From: Acidovorax delafieldii
Lineage (GTDB): Bacteria; Pseudomonadota; Gammaproteobacteria; Burkholderiales; Burkholderiaceae_C
Direction of reading: 5' to 3'
DNA: 25,597 nucleotides
NCBI GenBank assembly: GCA_002377855.1
Contig: DFQQ01000004.1
Location: 1-25,597, forward strand
Shown here: positions 1 through 7,405 of the stretch, piece after piece
Numbering within the stretch: the stretch's first letter is position 1
How the letters are laid out: the number at the start of each line of letters is the position of its first letter
Program-made: the position numbers and the translations under genes
Notes under the pieces: generated by a model
Databases searched by the model: none
The model's input: only the letters and a program-made list of their open reading frames with translations
Told to the model about the DNA's origin: nothing

Positions 1-543
1 GCCCGCGCCATGCGCGAGATCATCCTGCCCACTATCCGCGGCATGGAAAAGGACGGCATTCCCTACACCGGCTTCCTGTACGCCGGTTTGATGATCGACG
101 CCAAGGGCCAGCCAAAGACGCTCGAATTCAACTGCCGGATGGGTGACCCGGAGACGCAGCCCATCTTGATGCGCCTGAAAAGCGACTTCAGCGATGTGAT
201 GGCTGCGGCCATTGATGGCAAGCTCGATCAAATCGAGCTGCAGTGGGACCGGCGAACCGCACTGGGCGTGGTGATGGCGGCCCATGGTTATCCTGAGAAC
301 CCTCGCAAGGGCGACGCCATCACCGGCCTGCCCACCGAGGTGGACGACGCGGTGGTCTTCCACGCGGGCACGCAGCTCAAGGACGGCACCGTGAGCGTGA
401 CCGGTGGCCGTGTGCTGTGCGTGACCGTGCTGGCCGATAGCGTCAAGCAGGCGCAGCAGCGCGCATACGACGTGGCGCGCGGCATTCAGTTCGACGGGGC
501 CCAGTACCGCCGCGATATCGGCTTTCGGGCCGTCAAAAACTGA
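1..543 (+). CDS. purD: Phosphoribosylamine-glycine ligase, C-terminal part (5' end outside window)
   Basis: This is the second ATP-grasp enzyme step of purine synthesis: it joins phosphoribosylamine and glycine using ATP in the cytoplasm. The reading frame is open from base 1, so the gene begins upstream of the window and only about 180 C-terminal residues are present. The visible part carries the ATP-grasp metal-binding region (LEFNCRMGDPETQ) and the C-terminal PurD domain with the stretch LGVVMAAHGYPE. The TGA stop shares one base with the hemF ATG, so the two genes are probably cotranscribed and translationally coupled. The Met codon at position 10 is internal and is not the start. Confidence 0.95.
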   Translation, partial: ARAMREIILPTIRGMEKDGIPYTGFLYAGLMIDAKGQPKTLEFNCRMGDPETQPILMRLKSDFSDVMAAAIDGKLDQIELQWDRRTALGVVMAAHGYPENPRKGDAITGLPTEVDDAVVFHAGTQLKDGTVSVTGGRVLCVTVLADSVKQAQQRAYDVARGIQFDGAQYRRDIGFRAVKN

Positions 544-1490
544 TGGCTGAAACCCCAAACCTGAGCGCAGCCGACACGGTGGGCCGCGTGCGCGGTTACC
601 TCGTGGGCCTGCAGGCCCGCATCACCAACGCGCTGGAGACCCTCGAGGGCGAGGGCGGTGCGCGCTTCCTGGCCGATGCCTGGAGCAAGCCGCTGGGCGA
701 ACCGCTGCAAGGCGATGGCATCACCAAGATCATGGAAGGTGGGCGCGTGTTTGAGCGAGCCGGTTGCGGCTTCAGCCATGTGCGCGGCCCGCAGCTGCCG
801 CCATCGGCCACGCAGCACCGCCCTGAACTGGCGGGCGCCCCGTTTGAAGCCATGGGCGTGTCGCTGGTGTTCCATCCACGCAATCCATATGTACCCACCG
901 TGCACATGAATGTGCGCATGATTGCGGCCGGCCATCCAGGCCAGACGCCCACCTGTTGGTTTGGCGGCGGAATGGACCTGACGCCCTACTACGGCTTTGA
1001 GGAAGACGCGGTGCATTTTCACCGCGTCTGCCGCGACGCTCTCGCTCCGTTTGGCGACGACAAATACCCACGCTTCAAACAATGGTGCGACGAGTATTTC
1101 TTCCTGAAACACCGCAACGAGCAGCGTGGCGTGGGGGGCGTGTTCTTCGACGATTTCTCGGAACTGGGCTTTGAGCAAAGCCTGGCCCTGACCCAGTCAG
1201 TGGGCGATGCTTTCTTGGGCGCGTACATGCCCATCGTCGAGCGTCGCCAAGCCATGCCTTATGGCGAGCGCGAGCGCGACTTCCAGCTCTACCGCCGGGG
1301 CCGCTACGTCGAGTTCAACCTCGTCTGGGACCGGGGCACACATTTCGGCCTGCAGTCGGGCGGGCGAACCGAGTCGATCCTGCTGTCGATGCCGCCTCTG
1401 GTGGCTTGGTCGTACCAGCGCGCGTCGGAGGCGGGCTCGCCCGAGGAGGCGCTGATGCAGCAGTTTTTGGTGCGCCGCGAGTGGGTGTAA
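543..1490 (+). CDS. hemF: Oxygen-dependent coproporphyrinogen III oxidase
   Basis: HemF decarboxylates two propionate side chains of coproporphyrinogen III to give protoporphyrinogen IX, using O2, in the cytoplasmic part of haem synthesis. The product is 315 aa, slightly longer than the roughly 300 aa of E. coli HemF. The family signature is clear around residues 125-165, with VHMNVRM and FGGGMDLTPYY, and the C-terminal SGGRTESILLSMPP block is present. The ATG overlaps the purD stop as ATGA-type coupling, which supports this start. The presence of HemF implies aerobic haem synthesis. The stop TAA overlaps another ATG, but that frame is short and unrecognisable. Confidence 0.96.
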   Translation: MAETPNLSAADTVGRVRGYLVGLQARITNALETLEGEGGARFLADAWSKPLGEPLQGDGITKIMEGGRVFERAGCGFSHVRGPQLPPSATQHRPELAGAPFEAMGVSLVFHPRNPYVPTVHMNVRMIAAGHPGQTPTCWFGGGMDLTPYYGFEEDAVHFHRVCRDALAPFGDDKYPRFKQWCDEYFFLKHRNEQRGVGGVFFDDFSELGFEQSLALTQSVGDAFLGAYMPIVERRQAMPYGERERDFQLYRRGRYVEFNLVWDRGTHFGLQSGGRTESILLSMPPLVAWSYQRASEAGSPEEALMQQFLVRREWV

Positions 1491-1549
1491 TGCTGCACGG
1501 CACGGGCTGCCCGGGGGCGCCCACCTCGCCCTGCAGCCCCCTGCGGCCC

Positions 1550-1607
1550 AAAAGCTATAATTTCAATAGCTGGCAGCGCTTGATCCATCGGCGCAAGAGG
1601 CCAAAAA
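1550..1607 (+). repeat. Intergenic palindromic repeat, family 1 copy 1
   Basis: The 226-bp gap between hemF and rsfS contains a short repeat with core AATAGCTGGCAGCGCTTGAT followed by a partly complementary GCGCAAGAGGCC. Related copies occur at 3163, 10118 (opposite strand) and 15422. It is the most diverged of the four. I see no gene in the rest of the gap (1491-1716). Confidence 0.7.
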
Positions 1608-1716
1608 CAACCTGAAGCGCCTGTGCGCCCCTGCGCAACACCCAAGGCGTAGCCCCTCTGGCTGTGCGCTGCGTTGCGCGCTATATTGATTCCATTCCTT
1701 TCTATTTCACTGCCTG

Positions 1717-2592
1717 ATGACCACATCCACCAAATCGGAAACCGCTGCCAAAAAAGACGTGACCAAGCTCCAGCGTGCCATCGTCGATGGCTTGGAAGAC
1801 GTGAAGGCGCAAGACATCCAGGTCTTCAACACCGAGCATCTGTCGCCGCTGTTTGAACGGGTGATCGTGGCGTCGGGCACCTCCAATCGCCAGACGAAGG
1901 CGCTGGCCGCCAGCGTCCGCGATGCCGTCAAGGAAGCCGGTTTCTCCAAGCCCCGCATTGAAGGCGAAGACAACGGCGAGTGGATCATCGTGGACTGCGG
2001 TGCAGCCGTGGCGCACATCATGCAACCCGCCATTCGCCAGTACTACCGCCTTGAAGAGCTATGGGGCGAAGTGCCCGTGCGCCTGAAGCTGGGCGCAGCC
2101 AAGCCGTCGTCTACGGCAGCTTCTGATCTGGCAGAAAAGAAATCGGCCCAAAAGGCTGCCAAGTCAGATGCGAAGACGGCTGCCAAAAAAGCCCCTGCCA
2201 AAAAGGCAGCAGCTGCACCGACAGCGCCCGCCCGCTCTGGCAAGGCAACTGTGAAGGCTGTGGCCAAGACGGCAGCGAAACCCGTTGCCAAAACCGGCGC
2301 CAAAGCGGCTCCCGCCAAAACCACCGCCAAGCCGGTAGCCAAGACCAGCGCCGCCAAACCGGCTGGCAAGGCAGCGGGCGGCGTCGCCAAGAAGCCTGCC
2401 GCCACCAAGGCACCTGTCAAAACCGTGGTGGTGAAGCCCGGGGGCGCTAAGAAGCCAGCGGCCAAGAAGTCGCCTGCAGCCAAAACGCCCGCACGCGCTG
2501 CTGCCAAGCCAGCTGCAAAAACAGCAGCCAAAGCAGCGCCCAAGGCTGCTGCAAAGCCGGCTGCCAAGAAGGCACCAGCCCGCAAGGGTTGA
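1717..2592 (+). CDS. rsfS: Ribosomal silencing factor RsfS with long Lys/Ala/Pro-rich tail
   Basis: RsfS (Iojap/DUF143) binds ribosomal protein L14 on the large subunit and blocks subunit joining when nutrients are short. Residues about 14-125 form the normal RsfS domain, with recognisable segments DIQVFNTEHLSPLFE, NGEWIIVDCG and the C-terminal YYRLEELWG. E. coli RsfS is only about 105 aa; here 165 further residues follow, built almost entirely of K, A, P, T and V in histone-H1-like patterns (AKKAPAKK, KPAAKTAAK). The tail is probably disordered and basic. No good Shine-Dalgarno precedes the ATG at 1717; a GTG at 1759 is a possible later start. Genes rsfS, rlmH, maf and rng form the usual order. 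Confidence 0.92.
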   Translation: MTTSTKSETAAKKDVTKLQRAIVDGLEDVKAQDIQVFNTEHLSPLFERVIVASGTSNRQTKALAASVRDAVKEAGFSKPRIEGEDNGEWIIVDCGAAVAHIMQPAIRQYYRLEELWGEVPVRLKLGAAKPSSTAASDLAEKKSAQKAAKSDAKTAAKKAPAKKAAAAPTAPARSGKATVKAVAKTAAKPVAKTGAKAAPAKTTAKPVAKTSAAKPAGKAAGGVAKKPAATKAPVKTVVVKPGGAKKPAAKKSPAAKTPARAAAKPAAKTAAKAAPKAAAKPAAKKAPARKG

Positions 2593-2660
2593 CCTGCCAG
2601 CATGGTGCGCGCCTTGCTGGTCGGGGCGCGGCCGTTTTTCTCACGCATCCAGGTTGATCC

Positions 2661-3128
2661 ATGAAGCTGCTGATTGTGGCGGTCGGACAGCGGGTTCCCG
2701 ACTGGGCGCAAACCGCCTACGACGACTACGCCAAGCGTTTTCCGCCTGAGCTCAAGGTTGAGCTCAAGGCCGTCAAGACAGAGCCGCGTGGCTCCAAGAC
2801 GCTGGAGACCCTGTACGCAGCAGAGCGCGAGCGCATTGAGGCCGCCATTCCGCGCGGCACGCGCGTGGTGGCGCTGGACGAGCGCGGCACCAATCTCACC
2901 ACCAAGGCCCTGGCGGACCGGCTCAAGGGCTGGCAGCTGGGGGGCGATGACGTAGCCTTGGTCATCGGTGGCCCGGACGGGCTGGACCCTGCCTTTCGCC
3001 AGGCAGCGCATGAGCGCATCCGCTTGTCAGACCTGACACTCCCCCATGCCATGGTGCGCGTGCTGCTGATTGAGCAGTTGTACCGCGCCTGGTCGGTGAA
3101 CGCCGGGCACCCTTACCACCGCGAGTGA
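2661..3128 (+). CDS. rlmH: 23S rRNA pseudouridine-1915 N3-methyltransferase
   Basis: RlmH methylates pseudouridine 1915 in helix 69 of 23S rRNA on the assembled 70S ribosome, using S-adenosylmethionine. The product is 155 aa, the same length as the E. coli enzyme. The SPOUT-fold cofactor site is visible as LVIGGPDGLDP near residues 100-110, and the C-terminus RAWSVNAGHPYHRE is the conserved end of the family. The 68-bp gap after rsfS contains a possible hairpin (CCAGCA with TGCTGG) followed downstream by five T residues, a weak attenuator candidate. rsfS and rlmH are neighbours in most proteobacteria. Confidence 0.96.
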   Translation: MKLLIVAVGQRVPDWAQTAYDDYAKRFPPELKVELKAVKTEPRGSKTLETLYAAERERIEAAIPRGTRVVALDERGTNLTTKALADRLKGWQLGGDDVALVIGGPDGLDPAFRQAAHERIRLSDLTLPHAMVRVLLIEQLYRAWSVNAGHPYHRE

Positions 3129-3162
3129 GGCGTCCGTGCCCCGCAGCGGCCTGCCATTTGCT

Positions 3163-3218
3163 CTACTATTGATAGCTGCTGGCGCTTGATGGATAGGCGC
3201 TGGAGCCGGTTTTTTTCA
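3163..3218 (+). repeat. Intergenic palindromic repeat, family 1 copy 2
   Basis: Core ATAGCTGCTGGCGCTTGATG, then AGGCGCTGGAGCC, sits in the 100-bp gap between rlmH and maf. GGCGCT lies on both sides of a short loop, and a run of T follows. It ends about 10 bases before the maf ATG, so it lies in the untranslated leader and could mask or present the ribosome binding region. Confidence 0.75.
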
Positions 3219-3228
3219 AAATCTCTTC

Positions 3229-3855
3229 ATGCCCGACTTCATCTACCTCGCATCCCAAAGCCCCCGCCGCCGCCAGTTGCTGGAGCAGCTGGGTGTGCGC
3301 AATGAACTGCTGCTGCCCAATGCCGAGGGTGACATTGCCGAGGACGCAGAGGGTATCGAAACCGTGCTGCCCGGTGAAAGCCCCGACGACTACGTGGCCC
3401 GCGTCACAGGCCTCAAGCTGGATGCGGCTGTGGCGCGTTGTGCGCGCCGGGGCTTGCCTGCAGCCCCGATCCTGTGCTCGGATACCACCGTCGCCTTGGA
3501 CCAAACCATCTACGGCAAGCCCGACGACGCTGCCCACGCCCAGCGCATGCTGGCCGAGCTGGCGGGCAAAACGCACCGGGTGCTGACAGCCGTGGCCCTG
3601 CAGACGGGAGCAGGACCGGGTGCACGGCGGTTGCAAGCGCTGTCGGTGTCGGAGGTGACGTTCGCGCCGCTCACTTCAGAGCAGATCGCCGCTTACGTGG
3701 CGACCGGCGAACCGATGGGCAAGGCTGGTGCTTACGGCGTGCAAGGGCGCGCTGCGGCGTTTATCCCGGTGCTGCACGGCAGCTATTCAGGCATCATGGG
3801 CCTGCCCATGTTCGAGACGGCCCAGTTGCTGCGGTCCATCGGTTTCGCTGTTTGA
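3229..3855 (+). CDS. maf: Maf/YhdE-type nucleoside triphosphate pyrophosphatase
   Basis: Maf proteins hydrolyse non-canonical or excess nucleoside triphosphates to monophosphates and are linked to septum inhibition. The N-terminus IYLASQSPRRRQLLEQLGV is the family's phosphate-binding motif. The catalytic region SDTTVALD (near residue 85) and KPDD and THRVLTAV follow. Length is 208 aa, a little above the usual 190-200. The YhdE subgroup (dTTP/UTP) fits better than YceF (m7GTP), judged from overall similarity only. The gene lies 19 bp before rng, as in many proteobacteria. Confidence 0.92.
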   Translation: MPDFIYLASQSPRRRQLLEQLGVRNELLLPNAEGDIAEDAEGIETVLPGESPDDYVARVTGLKLDAAVARCARRGLPAAPILCSDTTVALDQTIYGKPDDAAHAQRMLAELAGKTHRVLTAVALQTGAGPGARRLQALSVSEVTFAPLTSEQIAAYVATGEPMGKAGAYGVQGRAAAFIPVLHGSYSGIMGLPMFETAQLLRSIGFAV

Positions 3856-3874
3856 GCTTTAACGTTTTGCGCCC

Positions 3875-5377
3875 ATGCCCGCCTCCATTCAACAAGACAT
3901 CCTGATCAACTGGTCGCCCCAGGAAACCCGCGTGGCCGTGGTGGAGCATGGGGCGGTGCAAGAGATGCACATTGAGCGAACGCTGGAGCGGGGGCTGGTG
4001 GGCAATGTGTATCTGGGCAAGGTGTCGCGGGTGCTGCCCGGCATGCAATCTGCCTTCATCGACATCGGCCTGGAGCGCGCTGCGTTTTTGCACGTGGCCG
4101 ATGTATGGCACCGCCAGCCCGACGGCGAGCCACCCGCGTTTGCCCGCAAGACCGAGCCGCAAACGCCGATTGAAAAGCAGGTGTTTGAGGGCCAGTCCCT
4201 GATGGTGCAGGTCATCAAGGACCCGATCGGAACCAAGGGTGCACGCCTGTCCACGCAGATCAGCATTGCCGGCCGCCTGCTGGTGTTTTTGCCGCAGGAC
4301 GACCACGTGGGTGTGTCGCAGAAAATCCCGCCGGCCGAGCGCGATGCCTTGCGCTCGCGGCTGCAAGCCTTGGTGGGCGACAAATCCACAGGCGGCGGTG
4401 GGGGCTTCATATTGCGCACCAACGGCGAAGACTCGAGCGATGCCGAGTTGGCCGAAGACATTGCCTACCTGCGCAAGACCTGGGCGCGCATCAAGGAGGC
4501 CTCCGTCAAGCTGCCAGCTGGCTCGCTGTTGCACCAGGATCTTGACTTGCTGCAGCGCGTGCTGCGGGACCTGGTGGGCGAACACACGCAGACGATACGG
4601 CTCGATTCGATGGAGCAGTTTCATCGTCTGCGCGCTTTTGGGCAGGAGTTCATGCCCGCAGCCGCAGGCAAGTTGCAGCACTACAAGGGCGAACGGCCCA
4701 TCTTTGACCTGTACTCCATTGACGAAGAAGTGGCGAAGGCCCTGGGCCGGCGGGTGGATCTCAAGTCTGGTGGCTACCTCATCGTGGACCAGACCGAAGC
4801 ACTGACCACGGTGGATGTGAACACCGGCGGCTACGTGGGTGCCCGCAATTTCGACGACACCATCTTCAAGACCAACCTCGAGGCCGCGCAGGCCATTGCA
4901 CGCCAGCTGCGCCTGCGCAACCTGGGCGGCATCATCATTGTGGACTTCATCGACATGGCCCGTGAAGACCACCAGCAGGCCGTGCTGTCGGAATTCAAGA
5001 AGCAGCTGGCACGCGACCGGGTCAAGACCATGTCGTCCGGCACTTTCTCGCAGCTGGGCCTGGTGGAGATGACGCGCAAGCGCACCCGTGAATCGCTGGC
5101 CCACATGCTGTGCGAACCCTGTGAAGCATGTCAAGGCAAGGGCAACGTGAAGACGGCACGCAGCGTGTGCTATGACATCTTGCGCGAGATATTGAGAGAA
5201 GCGCGGCAGTTCAATCCGCGCGAGTTTCGCGTGGTGGCGTCTGCGCGGGTGGTGGAGCTGTTTCTGGATGAGGAGAGCCAGCACTTGGCGGGTCTGTCGG
5301 ATTTCATCGGCAAGCCCATTTCCTTGCAGGCGGAAAGCGCCATGGGGCAGGAGCAGTACGACATCGTCTTGGTGTGA
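3875..5377 (+). CDS. rng: Ribonuclease G
   Basis: RNase G is an endoribonuclease of the RNase E/G family that matures the 5' end of 16S rRNA and cuts some mRNAs. The 500-aa product has an S1 RNA-binding domain near residues 35-130 (GNVYLGKVSRVLPGMQSAFIDIG). The catalytic region has metal-binding aspartates D314 in DVNTGG and D357 in VDFIDM. The CEPCEAC zinc-link motif near residue 410 joins subunits. There is no long C-terminal scaffold, so it is RNase G and not RNase E. It ends one base before a GTG codon in the leader of the next gene. Confidence 0.95.
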   Translation: MPASIQQDILINWSPQETRVAVVEHGAVQEMHIERTLERGLVGNVYLGKVSRVLPGMQSAFIDIGLERAAFLHVADVWHRQPDGEPPAFARKTEPQTPIEKQVFEGQSLMVQVIKDPIGTKGARLSTQISIAGRLLVFLPQDDHVGVSQKIPPAERDALRSRLQALVGDKSTGGGGGFILRTNGEDSSDAELAEDIAYLRKTWARIKEASVKLPAGSLLHQDLDLLQRVLRDLVGEHTQTIRLDSMEQFHRLRAFGQEFMPAAAGKLQHYKGERPIFDLYSIDEEVAKALGRRVDLKSGGYLIVDQTEALTTVDVNTGGYVGARNFDDTIFKTNLEAAQAIARQLRLRNLGGIIIVDFIDMAREDHQQAVLSEFKKQLARDRVKTMSSGTFSQLGLVEMTRKRTRESLAHMLCEPCEACQGKGNVKTARSVCYDILREILREARQFNPREFRVVASARVVELFLDEESQHLAGLSDFIGKPISLQAESAMGQEQYDIVLV

Positions 5378-5428
5378 GTGCCAGCCGGCCCGCCCCTGAA
5401 TCAGACTGAACCGAGAAAGCCGAATCCC

Positions 5429-6676
5429 ATGTTGGACATTGCTGCCATCTGTCTTGTAGTCACGGCCCTGTTGTCATACGTAAATTACCGGTTTGTCCGC
5501 CTGCCCACGACGATCGGTGTGATGGTGATCGCCATGGCGTTTTCGCTGCTGCTGGTCGCTTTGAGTGCGGCGGGGTGGGACTATGGGTTGTTGGCCAGAG
5601 AGCAGGCGTTCTTGAGCACGCTCAACTTTTCCGAAGTGCTCATGCAGGGCATGTTGTCCTTCCTGCTGTTCGCGGGTGCCCTGCACGTGGACCTTTCTGC
5701 GCTGCGCAAATATCGGTACACAGTGGCAGGGCTCGCGCTGGTGGGCACGACGCTTTCCACACTCGTAGTGGGACTGCGAATGTGGTGGGTTCTGCCTTGG
5801 ATGGGCTTACCCTTGTCGTTGCTGCACTGTCTGCTTTTTGGAGCGCTAATTTCGCCTACAGATCCCATAGCGGTGATGGGCATCCTCAAATCAGCAGGCG
5901 CGCCCAAATCTCTGGAGTTGGTCATCTCGGGTGAGTCGCTCTTCAACGATGGGGTGGGCGTGGTGCTGTTCACCCTCCTGCTGGGCGTACTCGCAAGTGG
6001 CGGCTTGCCGACCGTAGCAGATGGGGCATCGCTGCTGGCCAAAGAGGCCGGCGGAGGCCTTTTGTTAGGCCTCGTGCTGGGTTGGGTCACCGTGTGGTTG
6101 CTCAAGACCATCGATCAGTACCAGATAGAGGTAATGATCACATTGGCCGCGGTGGTAGGCGGCTACGCCCTGTCCGCGCACCTGCACGTGTCGGGGCCTC
6201 TTGCCATGGTGGTGGTAGGCCTCATGGTGGGTAACGGTGGTCGTGCACGCGCAATGTCTGACACGACAAGGCGCTATGTGGACATGTTCTGGGAGTTGAT
6301 TGACGAGATATTGAACGCCGTACTGTTCGTGCTGATCGGTATGGAGGTGTTGCTGATTTCTTTCTCTTTGCCTTGGCTGCTGGCGGGGGCTTCGGCCATC
6401 GCCGTTGCACTGCTGGCACGGTGGCTGACTGTGGGGCTGCCAGTACGTGCAGGCGCACGCTGGCTGGACTTGCCACCGGGGGCGGGGAGGGTGCTGGTGT
6501 GGGGTGGACTGCGGGGCGGCATTTCTGTCGCCTTGGCCTTGTCATTGCCTGTTGGGGCGGAGCGCGACCTGGTGTTGACGCTCACCTACTGCGTGGTAGT
6601 GTTCTCTATCTTGGTGCAGGGTCTCAGCATCGGGCGTGTGGTGCGCACAACTGTTTCCGGTCGTGAAAATCACTGA
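5429..6676 (+). CDS. CPA1-family Na+(K+)/H+ antiporter, NhaP-like
   Basis: This is an inner-membrane cation/proton exchanger of the monovalent cation:proton antiporter-1 family. The 415-aa product has about 11-13 hydrophobic segments. The ion-binding motif SPTDPIAV and the following SGESLFNDGVGVVLF are diagnostic of the family. I chose the ATG at 5429 because it is preceded by a purine-rich GAGAAAG and starts directly into the first membrane helix; the GTG at 5378 would add a charged leader unlike the family. The gene uses more GTA, CTA and TTA codons than its neighbours. Its 3' end overlaps the convergent kdpE by 7 bp. Cation specificity cannot be read from sequence. Confidence 0.9.
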   Translation: MLDIAAICLVVTALLSYVNYRFVRLPTTIGVMVIAMAFSLLLVALSAAGWDYGLLAREQAFLSTLNFSEVLMQGMLSFLLFAGALHVDLSALRKYRYTVAGLALVGTTLSTLVVGLRMWWVLPWMGLPLSLLHCLLFGALISPTDPIAVMGILKSAGAPKSLELVISGESLFNDGVGVVLFTLLLGVLASGGLPTVADGASLLAKEAGGGLLLGLVLGWVTVWLLKTIDQYQIEVMITLAAVVGGYALSAHLHVSGPLAMVVVGLMVGNGGRARAMSDTTRRYVDMFWELIDEILNAVLFVLIGMEVLLISFSLPWLLAGASAIAVALLARWLTVGLPVRAGARWLDLPPGAGRVLVWGGLRGGISVALALSLPVGAERDLVLTLTYCVVVFSILVQGLSIGRVVRTTVSGRENH

Positions 6677-7377
6677 ACAAATCGGTAACCCACCCCCGCC
6701 TCGGTCAGCAGGTGTCGGGGCATAGAGGCGTTGTCCTCCACTTTCTTGCGCAGGTTGGCCATGTGCACGCGCACGTAGTGCGTGTCTTCGGCATGGCCCG
6801 GCCCCCACACGGCTTTGAGCAGTTGGGCGTGGGTGATGACCCGGTCGGGTTGGGAAGCCAAGTGGGTGAGCAGCTTGTATTCAATGGGGGTGAGGTGAAG
6901 CACCTCGCTGCCTTGCCCGCTGCGCCGCTCCACCGTGCGGCGTGACAGATCCACCGTGATGTTTCCGAACTCGATGACAGGTTGAGCACTGGCTGTGCCT
7001 GCGCGCTGGCTGCGACGCAACTGGGCACGCACGCGGGCCATCAGCTCGCCGGAGCCAAAGGGCTTGACCAGGTAGTCGTCGGCTCCCGCGTCCAGCGCGG
7101 CGATCTTGCTGGCCTCGGCGCTGCGGGCCGAGAGCACGATGGTGGGCATGGCCGACCAGGTGCGCAGGTCGCGGATGAGGTCTACGCCGTCGCCATCGGG
7201 CAGGCCCAGGTCCAGCACCACCAGGTCGGGGCGGCGCGTGCCAGCTTCGATCAGGCCGCGCTGCAGAGTGGCGGCCTCGTGCACGGTGTGGCCTTCGCTC
7301 TCCAGCGTCAGGCGCACAAAGCGGCGGATATCGGCTTCGTCTTCAACGATGAGGATGTGGGTGGGCAGGTCGGTCAT
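6670..7377 (-). CDS. kdpE: KdpE response regulator of potassium transport
   Basis: KdpE is the OmpR/PhoB-type response regulator that activates kdpFABC when phosphorylated by KdpD. The 235-aa product has a receiver domain with acidic pocket E12/D13, phosphoacceptor D56 in VVLDLGLPDGDG, and K105 in DYLVKPF. A winged-helix DNA-binding domain follows (LTPIEYKLLTHLASQPDRVITH). The ATG at 7377 starts directly at the receiver domain, 28 bp after the kdpD stop. The frame is open further upstream, with Met codons overlapping kdpD, so a coupled longer start is possible. No strong Shine-Dalgarno is visible for either. Confidence 0.94.
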   Translation of the reverse strand: MTDLPTHILIVEDEADIRRFVRLTLESEGHTVHEAATLQRGLIEAGTRRPDLVVLDLGLPDGDGVDLIRDLRTWSAMPTIVLSARSAEASKIAALDAGADDYLVKPFGSGELMARVRAQLRRSQRAGTASAQPVIEFGNITVDLSRRTVERRSGQGSEVLHLTPIEYKLLTHLASQPDRVITHAQLLKAVWGPGHAEDTHYVRVHMANLRKKVEDNASMPRHLLTEAGVGYRFVQ

Positions 7378-7405
7378 GGTGCGGGCCAATGCGGCGGCCA
7401 AGGAG

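Noticed and set aside
1490..1615. A short ORF starting on the hemF stop codon, considered as a nadD remnant
   Set aside because: The 41 codons show no NadD motif and half of them lie in the palindromic repeat.
2043..3011. A 322-aa minus-strand frame across the rsfS tail and rlmH
   Set aside because: Its Ala/Leu-rich segment is only the complement of the Lys/Ala repeat region, so the apparent membrane-like stretch is an artefact.
3794..5284. A 496-aa open frame on the minus strand opposite rng
   Set aside because: It is a shadow of RNase G in GC-rich DNA, rich in His, Gln and Leu and lacking any family motif.
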